Shown here: positions 47,540 to 59,349 of the stretch, piece by piece | Layout of the letters: every line of letters starts with the position of its first letter | Numbering within the stretch: the stretch's first letter is position 1 | Source: Terfezia claveryi | Lineage: Eukaryota > Ascomycota > Pezizomycetes > Pezizales > Pezizaceae | Assembly (NCBI GenBank): GCA_015179025.1 | Contig: WHUX01000151.1 | Coordinates: forward strand, 1 to 64,000 | DNA length: 64,000 bases | Reading direction: 5' to 3' | Made by a program: the position numbers and the translations under genes | The notes under the pieces: model-generated | Seen by the model: the letters and a program-made list of their open reading frames with translations, nothing else | Told to the model about the DNA's origin: nothing | Database searches by the model: none

Positions 47540-48662
47540 CTAAATTTCTCCAGCATCTAGATTCTGCCTAGCAATTTGTGTCGTAGTAATCCAATCCTCC
47601 ATCATCCCACGACCGCTACTTGCCCTTGGCCGCTCTGCATAGGTATCTATCTCAGGAAGAAGTATTCCTATATTTGTAGTGGATGCCACTATAGAATCCG
47701 CTCCTCCACTTGAAGTGTCCAGCTTTTTGACCACCAAGCACAACACCCTAGAATAGATGGTAAACCCGTCATATGCTGTCTGGGAAAGAGGCTTCTTTTC
47801 GTCTCTCACATCATCACCTTCCTCATCGGATGATTCCACCAATATAACATCGCATTCCTCAGGTGCATTGTTTCCGGCCCCCACTTCGCTATTCATAGGT
47901 ATACGTTGTAGTTGCACAAATGCCTCATTTTCTTCACGTATGTGAATGCCTTCAGTTTCTTTCCCGCTGAGATATTTTGATGTGTTTGATTTGATCCGTG
48001 GTTTAGGGGCATGAAAGAGCCTTGTTTTAGAGAGTACAAAATGCCGAGTTCCGCCCTCGGTCAGGAACACTACAACTTCGAAGCCATCTGTACACAGGGC
48101 GCAATGAGCAAAGACATATGGTCGACAGAGTTCAAACTACGGGAGCTTTAAACTTGCCTCCTGTCACAACCTCTTTTACAGCGCGGTTTTTCTTGCTCTT
48201 TGCACCACCGCTCATCACACGCGCGGTCTCCTCCCGAAGCTTTGGCAGCACCATGCTTCTTACCGCTTCAATAACTTTAGGCAAAATTGGATCCCGAGGA
48301 TTTAAAAACCATGATTTCAGGAGAGTTGGATCGTCTAGATAGATCCGTGTCTCCAGAACAGTGTATTTTGATACACGAAGATACCCTGGGTGAGGAACGG
48401 AACATAGATTAGCAATGTGAAGGACATTGAGAGTGGTTACTTGGGGAAAGTAAACCCACTTCGAATTGGCATGGTTACTTCAAACCGACAATTCGTTTGA
48501 GTTGGAGACGATCCCCCTTACCAACTTGTCGGAGGTACTTGTGTTGGTGATGATGATGGCCGCCGAGATCCGGATGTATGCTTTGCCAAGCTCAATGATG
48601 CCAAGCGCAAAGAAAAACCCGTGCCGCTTCCAATTATGGGGCTGCTGAAACCTTCCACTCAT
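47540..48662 (-). CDS. Uncharacterised three-exon gene
   Basis: Proposed exons in coding order are 48662-48539, 48385-48158 and 48087-47540, about 299 residues. Exon 2 encodes YLRVSKYTVLETRIYLDDPT and SWFLNPRDPILPKVIEAVRS. Exon 3 starts GFEVVVFLTEGGTRHFVLSK and has an acidic stretch (VESSDEEGDDVRDEKK). The second intron uses a GC donor with otherwise perfect consensus (G|GCAAGT, 48157) and acceptor ACAG; no GT alternative keeps the frame. The first intron's donor is uncertain: GTACCT (48538) keeps frame, while the stronger GTAAGG nearby does not, so exon 1 may be wrong. The joining of three conserved-looking pieces argues for a real gene. I recognise no domain. Confidence 0.5.
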
Positions 48663-50025
48663 TGGGGTAAAATCATCCTACAACGTTACCAAAGATGGAA
48701 TGAGGCTCAGGGAATCACGAATCTGAACCCGGCGCGAGGCTAGATTCAAATACGAGGTCAATTATTGTCCATACACCGGTTAGGAACAAGAGCTGTACTC
48801 ATTTACTTCAGATGTTACACGGATCAGCAATAATCACCAAATGCAGTTATTGAAGCACTTGGGATCAGATGGCGAGGCATCGGCCTCACCGAAGGAGATA
48901 GCAGTACTGTATCCCAAAAGCCCTCTCAAGAAAACAGACGGATAATGAATACCACTTGGCTACGAAAAAACCGCATACTTATTAGTAACCTCCTGTTTGC
49001 GTACACATTTGGGGCCCGAGTTCTTCCCTACAGCTGTTGACGGGTATTCAGGTACGTACAGTTACAAACCGGTAATAGTTCCTGCTAAGTAAAGAACCAA
49101 GCAAGATTCCCGAGACAGCGTTACCCAATGCAGGCAGCCCTAGAAACGTGGAAACCTATTCATAAAAGCTACACGGCCGCAAGTAGCGATTATAGCTTAC
49201 TCTCCACTTCAGCGGGTTTGAAAACTGGACAGCTTTCCTGTGAGAGCCTAGACAAGTCTCTCAAGGAATTTACCTAATCCATCATGTTTTAGATTATGAT
49301 ATGGTCACGCAGGAATTGGATGTGGAAGAAACCGGATGGATAATCCCAAGGATTTACATCTACCATCGGGCCACTGGGAAAGAAGACAGGCCCGGCCCTA
49401 TTTTGGGCGTCAAAGGGACGTGGACTACTGTACATACCTAGGAAGATTCCGAAAGACCAATTTACATCCGTGAGCTACTAAGTACTCTACGTTTCAGCAT
49501 TGACGTGCTATGGAGGCGCAAAGGCGCACCAGAAAGGAAGCCAGATCCATCCGAACTGCACAGTTAGACGGGAAAACTAGGAGAAACTTTTTCCTTCAGA
49601 GCTTCTAGAAGAAGATAAACTTTTATGAGGCTAATTACGATCCAATTTAAAGTAGGTGGCAAATCACCTGATGCGATACCGACACTTACTTGAACTGGTC
49701 AAATTGGGCTGTATCAGTATGTACCCTGAGTATGTGGATGCAGGCACTGAAAATGTGTGGCACCCAGAATGACATGTGAAGTGTAATATAACTGGGTAAC
49801 AGAATTGATTATCTAATGCCGTACCGTTTTAAGCACCTTTTGTAATACAAACCAGCAAACACCTTGATCTACCATTGAAAAACCAGCAAGCACCCTCCCT
49901 AAGCCATCTATAACCGACAGAACCTATTTTTTTGGATCGATCTTATGGGCGACAACGGCTGGCCCAGAAACAGGTTGAGGCATTGCATCCGCCAGCTTTT
50001 TGTTGAAAATGTTGTGCTCATCGAG
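48663..50025. other. Spacer without recognisable genes
   Basis: No open frame of note on either strand and no repeat that I could identify. Confidence 0.45.
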
Positions 50026-50687
50026 CTAAGTTTTCACGAGAAACACTATAACCTAATGGATATCAGTATTGAAATAACTGGTAGTTTACGGGTAATATAT
50101 TATACATACCAGCGACGCCCCTCCAAGTAGGATACGGACTTGCCAAACAAGTGGCTTTATATCAGCTTTAAGCTCCCCGTAGTTCTTTTCCATGCTCGTT
50201 TCTAGTCTGGCTTGGCTCGTTTTAAGCTCCCCGTAGTTCTTTTCCATTCTCGTTTCCATTCTCCCAAATCCTGCTTCCATCCTCGTAGCAAGCTCTCCAA
50301 GAATTTTGTTGACATCGCCTTTGAAACCTTCCAAGTCCTACCATCATTAGTCAAGCTTCATCTACTATTGAATATGATACATGCCTTCGTCAAGCCAGCG
50401 ACACGGTCATCCAGCTTATCGACACGATCCCACTATCCGACCGTTAGTTAAGCCAGTAACCCATTACATGTAGAGTGACTTACCATACGATCATAGTTCA
50501 TACGATCATAGTTATTCGGAGCCCAGTTTTGTCCGGCTTCTTCCTCTTGCTTCCCCCCTGGTATGAATGAGTCCTCTTCATTTTCCGACCCGTTGATAAA
50601 TCCCCTAAACTGAATACGTCGTGGAATACGGTGTATAGCCAGGCGGACCGCCGGTTGTCTAAACAGACGAAGCATGTTTGACGACAT
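50026..50687 (-). CDS. Uncharacterised coiled-coil protein, likely mitochondrial membrane
   Basis: Exons in coding order are 50687-50484, 50432-50385, 50337-50110 and 50052-50026, 168 residues. The first 30 residues (MSSNMLRLFRQPAVRLAIHR, then IPRRIQFRG) are basic and amphipathic, fitting a mitochondrial presequence. A coiled coil follows (WDRVDKLDDRVAGLTK, then ELATRMEAGFGRMETRMEKN). A near-repeat contains MEKNYGELK twice. The last exon has nine codons including the stop and completes a hydrophobic C-terminal segment (VRILLGGASLVIVFLV) that looks like a single membrane anchor. Intron 2 has a GC donor (AAG|GCATGT); the other introns are GT-AG. The coding repeat may include a TAGTCTGG insertion (50194-50223). 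No family name can be given; a structural resemblance to small fungal mitochondrial coiled-coil proteins is only suggestive. Confidence 0.6.
50194..50223 (+). mobile_element. Possible TAGTCTGG insertion inside a coding exon
   Basis: GCTCGTTTC (50194-50202) and GCTCGTTTT (50215-50223) match at 8 of 9 and enclose TAGTCTGGCTTG (50203-50214). In the minus-strand gene the extra 21 bp add seven residues (QARL plus a duplicated triplet) in frame. Because the exon also has an internal repeat, ordinary repeat expansion is an alternative. Confidence 0.5.
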
Positions 50688-51039
50688 TGCTTACTGAGTT
50701 GATTCGGGTTTCGTCCTGCAGGTAAGATAGAAAAAAAGGAACTGGTGGAGGTCCTTGCATATGCACTTAGTAGCGTCCCTTGGCGGTAGGGTTGTTCGCT
50801 AGCGTGGACCTTAGGTGAGGTCTGTAGGTGATGAAGCAGCCTCATAGGTAATGATATGACAATTCTTGACGTACAGATTATGTCACCTAACTACCCCAAG
50901 ACCGTTACAAGTGATACCTTAGTCTCATGCCTTGATACCTATCCAAACTGACTCAAAAAAACAAGCTTGTGATTCGGGTCACATAGGTAATGTCACAGTG
51001 AACGATTTTAGGCGGCTGTGGTCAACTATGTTCCGCATA

Positions 51040-51086
51040 CCAGATGCATAGTCTGGTTGGCACAACCCTTAACGGGGCCAGATGCA
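51040..51086 (+). mobile_element. TAGTCTGG insertion, 29 bp, perfect 9-bp flanking repeats
   Basis: CCAGATGCA at 51040-51048 and again at 51078-51086 encloses a 29-bp insert (51049-51077) that starts TAGTCTGGTTGGCACAAC and ends TTAACGGGG. The start is flush with the left repeat as in the 15-bp copies; the extra 14 bp are at the other end. Confidence 0.75.
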
Positions 51087-54000
51087 AACACTGAACAGCT
51101 CCCCAACACGAAATAGTTCCTTTGGTAGCAGACCAACCCGGTGGGGAAGCCAGCCGCAGCTGAAAAAAAAGTAGCAACAGAGAAGCGGTACAAAACAGTA
51201 CTAGCTATGATGTTGACAGTGGAATCATAATTTGAAGATTTTTATGTGATTTTGCTAAACCTCGGTACTCCCCGAGTTGACTACCTACAGTATATTGGCA
51301 TTGACTGCGATCGCGATTTCGTCTCGCGTGGGATGTGGATCGAAACGAAACTATACGAGCTCGGGCTGGATTGACTTTACAGTATAGGTAGATCTAACGT
51401 TTCATTGCAACTTTGTTCCTGGGTTAGTCTTTTAATGGGAGGTTTCCCGAGTGACCCTTGCATAGGGATAGGGTGCTGGTAGGCATAGCAGAACAGATAA
51501 TCAATCATGAGAACATACTATTCCGCATGCACCAACAAACCAGTCCATTAATTGCTATGTTTCGGCCTCTCACGGCTTCCTTAACCCTTGTATGGTTGCA
51601 TTTGCTTTTTTTGACTTTTGACTTAGATTTTGGCGACGGTCACAACTTCAGATTTGAGGTGGATGTTCGAGATTCAAATATACTTACTGGTACAGGAGTA
51701 TAACCCCGAAGCTATGACCAATGGACTAAGAACGTCTACTCTGTATGTGTCTAAATTTGACAGCTGCATGTTCTTTCTGATCTCTGTTGTTCTTTTCCAG
51801 CGACATAACTATCGCAACAGATATCAACGCTGCTATATTTGTGCTCAAAGAACTCCAACATATGGTTTTGCATCAGGTTACTTACTCAATACGGTGTTGC
51901 ATGCAGATTTAATTTCTTCATCTGCCTACGCACCTGATGGGTTTTGTGATTGGGACAAGGGGCCCCTCACCTGAATCAGACAATTCAATATGACCCGCTG
52001 TCAAGATTTTCTCCGAGCCTAGATCTGCCTTTTGAGATTAATGCAGCTATTCGTGATGCTTAATCAACGAAAATGGTTAGAATGGGCGGAGACTCTGCGC
52101 ATATAGAGAACTTCACATGCAATATATAAAAGTACTGTATGCGTATGTATGACATCAATCGCGATCGAGTTACTATGGTTCTAAGCTGAGTAGAATTTAG
52201 AGTTGGGGCCGGCTTTTTGAAACGGCGGCATATCAACATGAACATGTAGGTAATTATCGCCCGCCGCGGAGTAACGGAGACGGAGCTGTTACCTACGTTG
52301 TGTAACAGCTGCTACGGCCATTTCGTATCTTTTTCCATCCTATTCCAGCCTCGCGAATCGTTAAAATTAGTCTGCATACCCTCATTCCTCCTTTTCTGTG
52401 CATTGGCTCGAGCTCAAACGCGGGTGGATCTGCTCGACTAGCACCCATTGATGTTTGCAATGCAGGTTGTCAATTAGCAGCCGCCTGCGTGCGTATAGGT
52501 GTAGCCGATCTCGAATGTCCCAAAATTGCTGCTCGTTATATTGCGGTAGGTAACGTGTACGGATAGGTACCTCTTCGGTGTCCATCTCATGCATGTCTGG
52601 CAATTTTTTTTTTTGCAACCTGGACAGCATTCTAGGTTTGCCTCATCGCGAGGCCAGTTGTGGCTGGTCTCGACCCTCGCTGCTCCCTTGCAATTTGCAC
52701 GCAGGACAGAACCGGCCAGGCCAGACCGCCATGGGTGCTTGAATGCATAGCCCCCTGGTAGCCGCATCTATAATATATTGGTTTTCCCGGATGTGAAATT
52801 CAGACTTGTCAGCCCCTTGTTTGTAAACTCTTATGCATGGCCCCCCTCCGCATATCGTGGGCCACACTCAACAAAATAGAAACAACCATCGCCCAGCTGA
52901 CCCTTATTCTCTCGTCTTTTCCCCATCAGTGTGTGGCTTTCCGCCCGTTTCCTCCCCCCAGCAGCGCTGCCATAGGCTTAGTAGTTCGTGGCAATCATAT
53001 CCGACCACCCTACGCCCAAAGGAAATGTGCTCAGGGATGTGCTACATTGGCAGGGGTAATCCGTGGGCATGTAATTTTGCTCTCCTACAAATATGTCGTC
53101 AGTGCTAAGGAGTCGTCTGTGGAGAATAGTGGATGGTGGTTGTATCATGCCTATCAGTCACTGATGTAGGGGGCCCTCTGAGTGTGGAGTGGGGATGCGT
53201 CCGACATATAATCCGCAGCTTCCCCCCCCCCAATGCCTTCCTGCCAGACCATTACTCAACGACACGAATAGAACACGCCCAACACTCTGCATAGTTGCCA
53301 CTACTTGTTCCAATAACCGACGCCAGAAACCCCGTCATACGACTTGTTTTCGTCTGTCGAATAGCTAGACATACAGTTTAGGAGGCTGATAGCCCTCTGA
53401 AAGAAAGTTTATCCGATTATCACTAGAGAGCGTTGGACAAGTATATATAGTTCGGTTCCCCTATCCAAAAAGCCAATTCCAATTGTAAGCCAATCCCGAG
53501 ATTCCACCTTCTGGAACTGCGTGTTGACTCTTGCCTCCAGTCCATCCACCTTCCACATCGCACTCAAGATGCCTGGCCCAACTATCAGGTACCCCATTCA
53601 AGATACCACCACTCTCACCTCATTGGGCTACAACTTTAACGGACCAGCTCCGCCTTCTATCCCACCATGCCCAGGTCCTCCACCAAACAGGCCTCTTCCT
53701 CCTACTCCAGCTAAATAAGAGACGATCTCCACGATTTCCTAGCGTCATCACGCCAGATGTACAATTTCGTTGAAACATCATTACGACAGCGACCATGCGA
53801 AAAAAAAACATGGCGACATTCTCCTATGTACGAATCACGGCTTTTGTTAATTTTTCGGACAGACGGCCATGGGAACAGCATGCATTACGGGCGGTTTTAC
53901 ATACTACTAATACTGGGTCTCCTTATTTATTCTTATACGGATTTATTCCACCCTCCCAGGGAGGAGAAATGGCAGAAGCAGTGCAAACGATGGTTTTGCC

Positions 54001-54664
54001 GTTTCAGGTTTTTTAATCTTTGTTGCCCTTGTAACCCACCTCTCATTGGTCGATAATCAAATGTGCCTATCACGGGAAGGCAATCATACCCTTCGTCATA
54101 CTTTTCTCATCATATCGGATACTACATTCTTATTTACTGCTTTTTATTATTTTCCGTCTTTGCAGTGCGGGTACACATCTAAGGGAATTTGTAATATATG
54201 CATATCCTGTTCCTTTCCTTGTTTTTCTGCTTTACTCTACGTTTTTCATTAATACTTTTATTTGGTGTCATCTGGTTGGTAAAGGCGTTCAAATATTGTC
54301 ATCTGGTCTACTGGAAACTCATCACATATTTCAATTTGCTCATATTTGCATTGTATAGTCACAAATCGCGGGGGAATTGGATACGAATACCACTTGAGTA
54401 GCTCTTCAGCTTTCGTGCGAATAACAAGAACGAGGGGACATAAGTAGCATGCGAATCTAAATACGCAACCCTTTGGTGAGATTGTTTTTGTCATTTTGCA
54501 TTGGCTTCACGTACTGTATGTATGTACAGACCCTAGATCAAAGTCTTCGCAATACCCAAGGCTTGAATCAGCAAGAGTTGCCCTCCGTAAACACGTGTAT
54601 AATTGCATTTTACCTTACGAATTGAGGGCGATTTGAGTTAAGCTTATAGACCTGAAGCTACTCC

Positions 54665-54694
54665 GTAGACAGATAAGCCAGACTAGTAGACAGA
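54665..54694 (-). mobile_element. Short TAGTCTGG insertion, 12 bp, perfect flanking repeats
   Basis: GTAGACAGA at 54665-54673 and 54686-54694 (11 bp if the next TA is counted) encloses TAAGCCAGACTA (54674-54685), the reverse complement of TAGTCTGGCTTA. This belongs to the CT-variant of the core. Confidence 0.65.
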
Positions 54695-54846
54695 TAGGGC
54701 GAAAATAAAAGTTCCTCGAATTTTAATTTCTAAAGTTCCATTTAGGCCTGATTAGCGTGCTGCAAAGTTGTGTCGCCATAAGCCACAAGTGGCTTTGAGG
54801 CGCGCAGCCGAGTGTGTCACCGGCCACTATGCAACCGGACAGCTAA

Positions 54847-54879
54847 CCTGGGTGTTAGTCTAGTTGGCACCTTGGGTGT
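54847..54879 (+). mobile_element. Short TAGTCTGG insertion, 15 bp, near-perfect 9-bp flanking repeats
   Basis: CCTGGGTGT (54847-54855) and CTTGGGTGT (54871-54879) match at 8 of 9 and enclose TAGTCTAGTTGGCAC (54856-54870), one base different from the commonest 15-bp insert. Confidence 0.7.
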
Positions 54880-55120
54880 GCTAGTATGAGCGTCCGCTTC
54901 ATTATCCCCCTTTTGTAAGAGATAGAATACATACGAGCGATAAGAATGAGATCAGACTGTCAACTGGCCCCAATGGCTGACAACCATCCTATCCTCTTAT
55001 ATGCAAACTTGAATTGTTATCCCTGTTGGTCTTAAGCACAAACCTTGTACCTAGGTGCATTAGCTAGTCGGGTTACAGCAATTGACAGGTCGAGGGCTAG
55101 GTACCGTAGTCTGGTTGCGT

Positions 55121-56897
55121 ACAGGTTTTGACCTAGTACTGATCCGTGATGGTGTAGTGATCCATGTCAACTACCCCGGCCATGACACATATCCCGAGAT
55201 ACTACGATGGCTAGACTTCCTCTACAGACCGGGTAAATTGTTTCCTGACACTCTTGAATATGCTCTACAATATGCGCACACTAGCTAGTTGGATAACTCA
55301 TGTGAAGGAATCATATACACCAATCCACCTCGAAAAGGATGTAATTGCACCCCCCCTCTCAGTGTGACCCCGCCACCCATAGATATTATGAATTAACAAG
55401 CCTACATAGTGCCAGCACCTTAACTTAGTATCTATATTTATGTTAGGATGCAATATATAGGCATAGGGCTATATAGAAAGTCGTTATTGTTCGGTACCTA
55501 TCGTACATAATTCCGCCATTTTGAGCTTTTGGACCATGTCAGCCGGTTTTTCAGTATTTTGATCCTTCTCGACCTTTTATATCTTCTGCAGCCTCTTCAC
55601 CCACTCACTCTATACCACTCCTATACTCACTATGCCCTATGTATCCTGTTATCCCGTAGGCTCAGTAACTTAGGTCCATTTACTATTGATCAGATAACTG
55701 AGCAACCTGGCTACAAAAATGGTATGCCTCTAGCAAGACAATACTGGTAGCAGATATAAGGTCAATGAAGGTGCACTTCACGATCTTCACCTAGAACAGC
55801 GGTCACCTAGAACAGCGGTCCGGAGATATTGAAATAGCTAGAGATATGACATGTAGTATGCAAATGATATATTGAATATCCTGTAGCAGAAATGAGATAT
55901 TGTGGTATCAGACCATATACTAGTAGTCATGCATAAAACAGACTCGAAGGCCTTTCAGGAGTCATATATAGAAGAAAATCCACATATCTAGATAGATGTC
56001 AAGGTCCCAGCTAGGTCGTTATGAGCCGTGATTAAAATATTGCACGAACTGGCAGATGTGGTTGCTGCAGTAGGACTGCAGTAGACAAAGCCTTCTGATT
56101 GCAATAAGTGGAGGCCTCTAGACTGCAATAGATGATAAGTGGAGGCCCCTAGAGTACTATAGACAGAGACTTATAGAGCAGATCCAGAGGTATAGGCTAT
56201 AGACTTCCAATACCCCCCTTCAGCACATACGGGAGCAGCAGATGTAAATGGGCATTGACGTTGTTTAAAAAATCTTCAAGAAACCTATGATATATATAAG
56301 GAAAATCATAGGATAAAATAATCATTGAGGAGCCTAATCAACCCTGATGTGTAGGATATAGGGTAGAAGGTGAGAGTGCGCAGGGTATAGAGGATATAGG
56401 AGTTGGGCAAGTAGATAGGTAAAGAGGCTGTAGAAGATATAAAAGGTCGAAGATAATCAAAATACTGAAAAACTGGCTGACATGGTCCGAAAGCACGAAA
56501 TGGCCAAATTATGCATGATAGGTGCCGAACAATAATGACTTTCTATATAGCCCTATGCCTATATATTGCATCCTAATATAAATATAGATACTAAGTTAAG
56601 GTGCTGGCACTATGTAGGCTTGTTAATTCATAATATCTGTGGGTGACGGGGTCACACTAAGAGGGGGGAGGCAATTACATCCTTTTCGAGGTGGATTGGT
56701 GTATATGATGCCTTCACATGAGTTATCCAACTAGCTAGTGTGCGCATATTGTAGAGCATATTCAAGGTGTCAGGAAACAATTTACCCGGTCTGTAGAGGA
56801 AGTCTAGCCATCGTAGTATCTCGGGATATGTGTCATGGCCGGGGTAGTTGACATGGATCACTACACCATTACGGATCAGTACTAGGTCAAAAACTGT
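55121..56897. repeat. Foldback structure with about 500-bp inverted arms
   Basis: Sequence from about 55121 to 55640 recurs in reverse complement from about 56897 to 56385, around a unique centre of about 740 bp. The outer 400 bp of the arms match closely, and similarity fades inward. Both arms encode VIHVNYPGHDTYPEILRWLD then FLYRPGKLFPDTL (right arm minus-strand frame 56861-56652). A one-base indel puts the left arm in another frame after DTL. TAGTCTG sits at both outer edges (55107 and 56893). No transposase is seen inside. Confidence 0.85.
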
Positions 56898-58830
56898 AGT
56901 CTGAGTGTCGATGGGATGGACTTCTCGATGGGATACGCAAAAATTACATACAAACTGTATCAGTCCTCAAGTGCATTTTGGTTGACTACAACGAGTTCTC
57001 CCATCGACCAGTCAATTGCTATAGTTAGGCGAGGCTGGGAGTCCAAAGGGTACGACGGACTGGGCAACTGAAGGGAGAATCACACACGTAGGGTCCCAGA
57101 TGTAGAAGGCATAAGGAGCAACGAAGGCGAGGGCGAAGGAACCCGGCTTTAGATACAAGTCGTTGGATGGAGAGAAAGGGAAACGAAGCAAGAACAATAG
57201 CGACGACTACTATTGGTACTTAACGTTCTGCTGACACAGGACTTAAGGGTAACAGTAGTAAGGCGAAAGGAAACCGTAGGTACCCACGCCAGTGGTACCA
57301 TTTGTTCCAAGTTACCCTCAACTCACACGAGTGTGGTTGTTACAAAGTTACTATCATTTTTGGCAAGACTATATAATCCATAAAAGAATGTCTGGAAATC
57401 TGGAAATCTGGATATCTTTTATTATTCCCTGCCATCCTTAAACATGAAACCCCAGCAGGTGCATTAGTTAGTTGCGTTAGGTACTGTATTCTAACAGGGG
57501 TCAAAACCTCTCTATGTACGGATAATAACGATTGAATTCATAATAATAAATACTGTTTAACATTATGCAGTAAGTTTTGGGATCGAAGCAAGTTTGATTC
57601 AGGCGAGAGACAGATTTATTTGAGGTTTCGCTGGATCGGTTTTATTATGTGTATAGCCGGGGCTTGGTTTTGATTGAAACTGGACGGGTTTTATTGGATG
57701 GATGGGTTTGCTTGGGGTGTAGTCTGATTTAATATGTTTTATATCCTTGTTGAGATCGGTTTTGTTAATTTGATTATATTTGGCCGTTAAACAATTTTTG
57801 TTCTGAATCGATTCTTGCTAGTCCTGCTTTTATATTTCGAATAGTTCATATTGTTCCCAATAGCTTCATATAAGCTGATTCCGAGCAATAATTTATATAA
57901 GTTTATATAAACTTATTCTCCAGTACCTTATATAAGGTAATTCTGAGCAACTTATTATATATAAGAGCTCATTCCATGTAACCACTATGGCTCACTCTGA
58001 GCTTGCTTTTCTCAATACTGCTACATCAACTGCCATTTTCTACTGTCTCTGATGATTCCATTGCATCTAGTATATCGATAATCCTTATACTCTATGTTCA
58101 ACTTGTTCTACAGTATATAATATTTTAATTTTATATAAAACAAAAGAAACTTCAGTTTAAGTAATCATGACCATAAATCAAAGGACTTACCACTGCTACT
58201 GTAGATTATGTAGTTGAACGATTTCGCAGCAATTTATTGGCGCTAACAATAGCCGAAAATCAAAAAGTACTAGGCAAAACCCGAGCGCTAAAATCCGCGT
58301 GTGTTATGGAGCACGCAAGTAAATCTATATCTGAGTAAGGAAAGGAGGAGGGCTCAGTTGGGGATGCACAGCGACGAAAACAGTGACTCCTCAGAGGCTG
58401 AGTGAATGTACTGTATGTACCTACTGAAGGTTTCAGATTGACCCGTCTGGAGGATGTGGTTGAGAAAAGTCATATCTCCGGGATTCGGTTGTTTCATGTT
58501 ACGATATAGATATCTCTAGACGCCCTGGTGCAGCCAACCTTATACGTAAACGCACCATATTTTTGTTGTGTAAGTACTCATTAAGCCTTGTGATTACCGC
58601 TGCCACTGTGATGTGCTATTGAACAAGTTAATACCAAAGGGACATTCCCACTTTGAACAAATTAGCAAGCACAACTCATACCGATAAAAGTTGATTGTCA
58701 TGTATTTATTTTAAGAACCATTATTATTACTCAGGAGGAACACCGGGGGATCGACACTTCACAAAACGGATTCGGGTTCATCTCGGGGATCTGCAAAATG
58801 TAACTCTTACTCCACCTCCGGACCTTATGA
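56898..58830. other. AT-rich spacer
   Basis: No gene seen. Between about 57855 and 57960 short TTATATAAG-type units recur. The rest is plain AT-rich sequence up to the end of the prefoldin 1 gene. Confidence 0.45.
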
Positions 58831-59349
58831 CTATGATCGTACCCCTCGCTGTAGGAGAGCATTGATATTCTCCTGCGTCTTTTCAAATGTCGTCTCCAGA
58901 TAGTGTAGCTTCTTGTTTAGATCCTCCATATCACTAGATAGAGCCTTCACTTCACCATCTAGTCTGCTCTTCACGTTGTCCACTGGTACTAAAACGAACC
59001 TATAAAGATGAGCCATAGTAATCAGCCTCCCATCTTGGTTTTGAGGGGTAAAACCCCACAACAGGCCTCTCTGTTCGGTATCGGAGCACAAACATCTTTC
59101 CAACACCCTCATATACATTCGTATCCTTTGGCAATGAGTCAAGCTCCGTTATCGTAAGCTGGTTCAACCTCATGTCCCTCTGCTTCCCAGCAACTTGCCC
59201 TCGCACAACCTGAAGTTGCTGCTGTGATAGAGTTGCCCGAGCTTCGATTTCTTGCAGAAGCTGTAACATCGTTAACACCTGTGGCCGAGTCGTTCACCAG
59301 TAATAATCGGGTAGCAGACCTTTTGCAGGGCTTCATTCGGTAATGACAT
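58831..59349 (-). CDS. PFD1: Prefoldin subunit 1
   Basis: Exons in coding order are 59349-59320, 59260-59094 and 58999-58831, 121 residues, a usual length for this beta-type subunit. It starts MSLPNEALQK, followed by LLQEIEARATLSQQQLQVV, a central VYEGVGKMFVLVPVDNVK hairpin and a second coiled coil LNKKLHYLETTFEKTQENIN. Prefoldin is a cytosolic hexamer that passes unfolded actin and tubulin to the chaperonin CCT. Splice sites were fixed by the unbroken YEGVGKMFV motif: the donor is GTTTGT at 59093. Prefoldin subunit 5 is only 2.3 kb away. Confidence 0.92.

Larger units (their letters stand above)
50688..55120. other. Second gene-poor accessory block
   Basis: Many short frames occur (for example 51458-51703, 52382-52630, 52833-53169, 53757-54056), none with a recognisable domain. 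It holds three TAGTCTGG insertions, listed separately. Confidence 0.4.
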
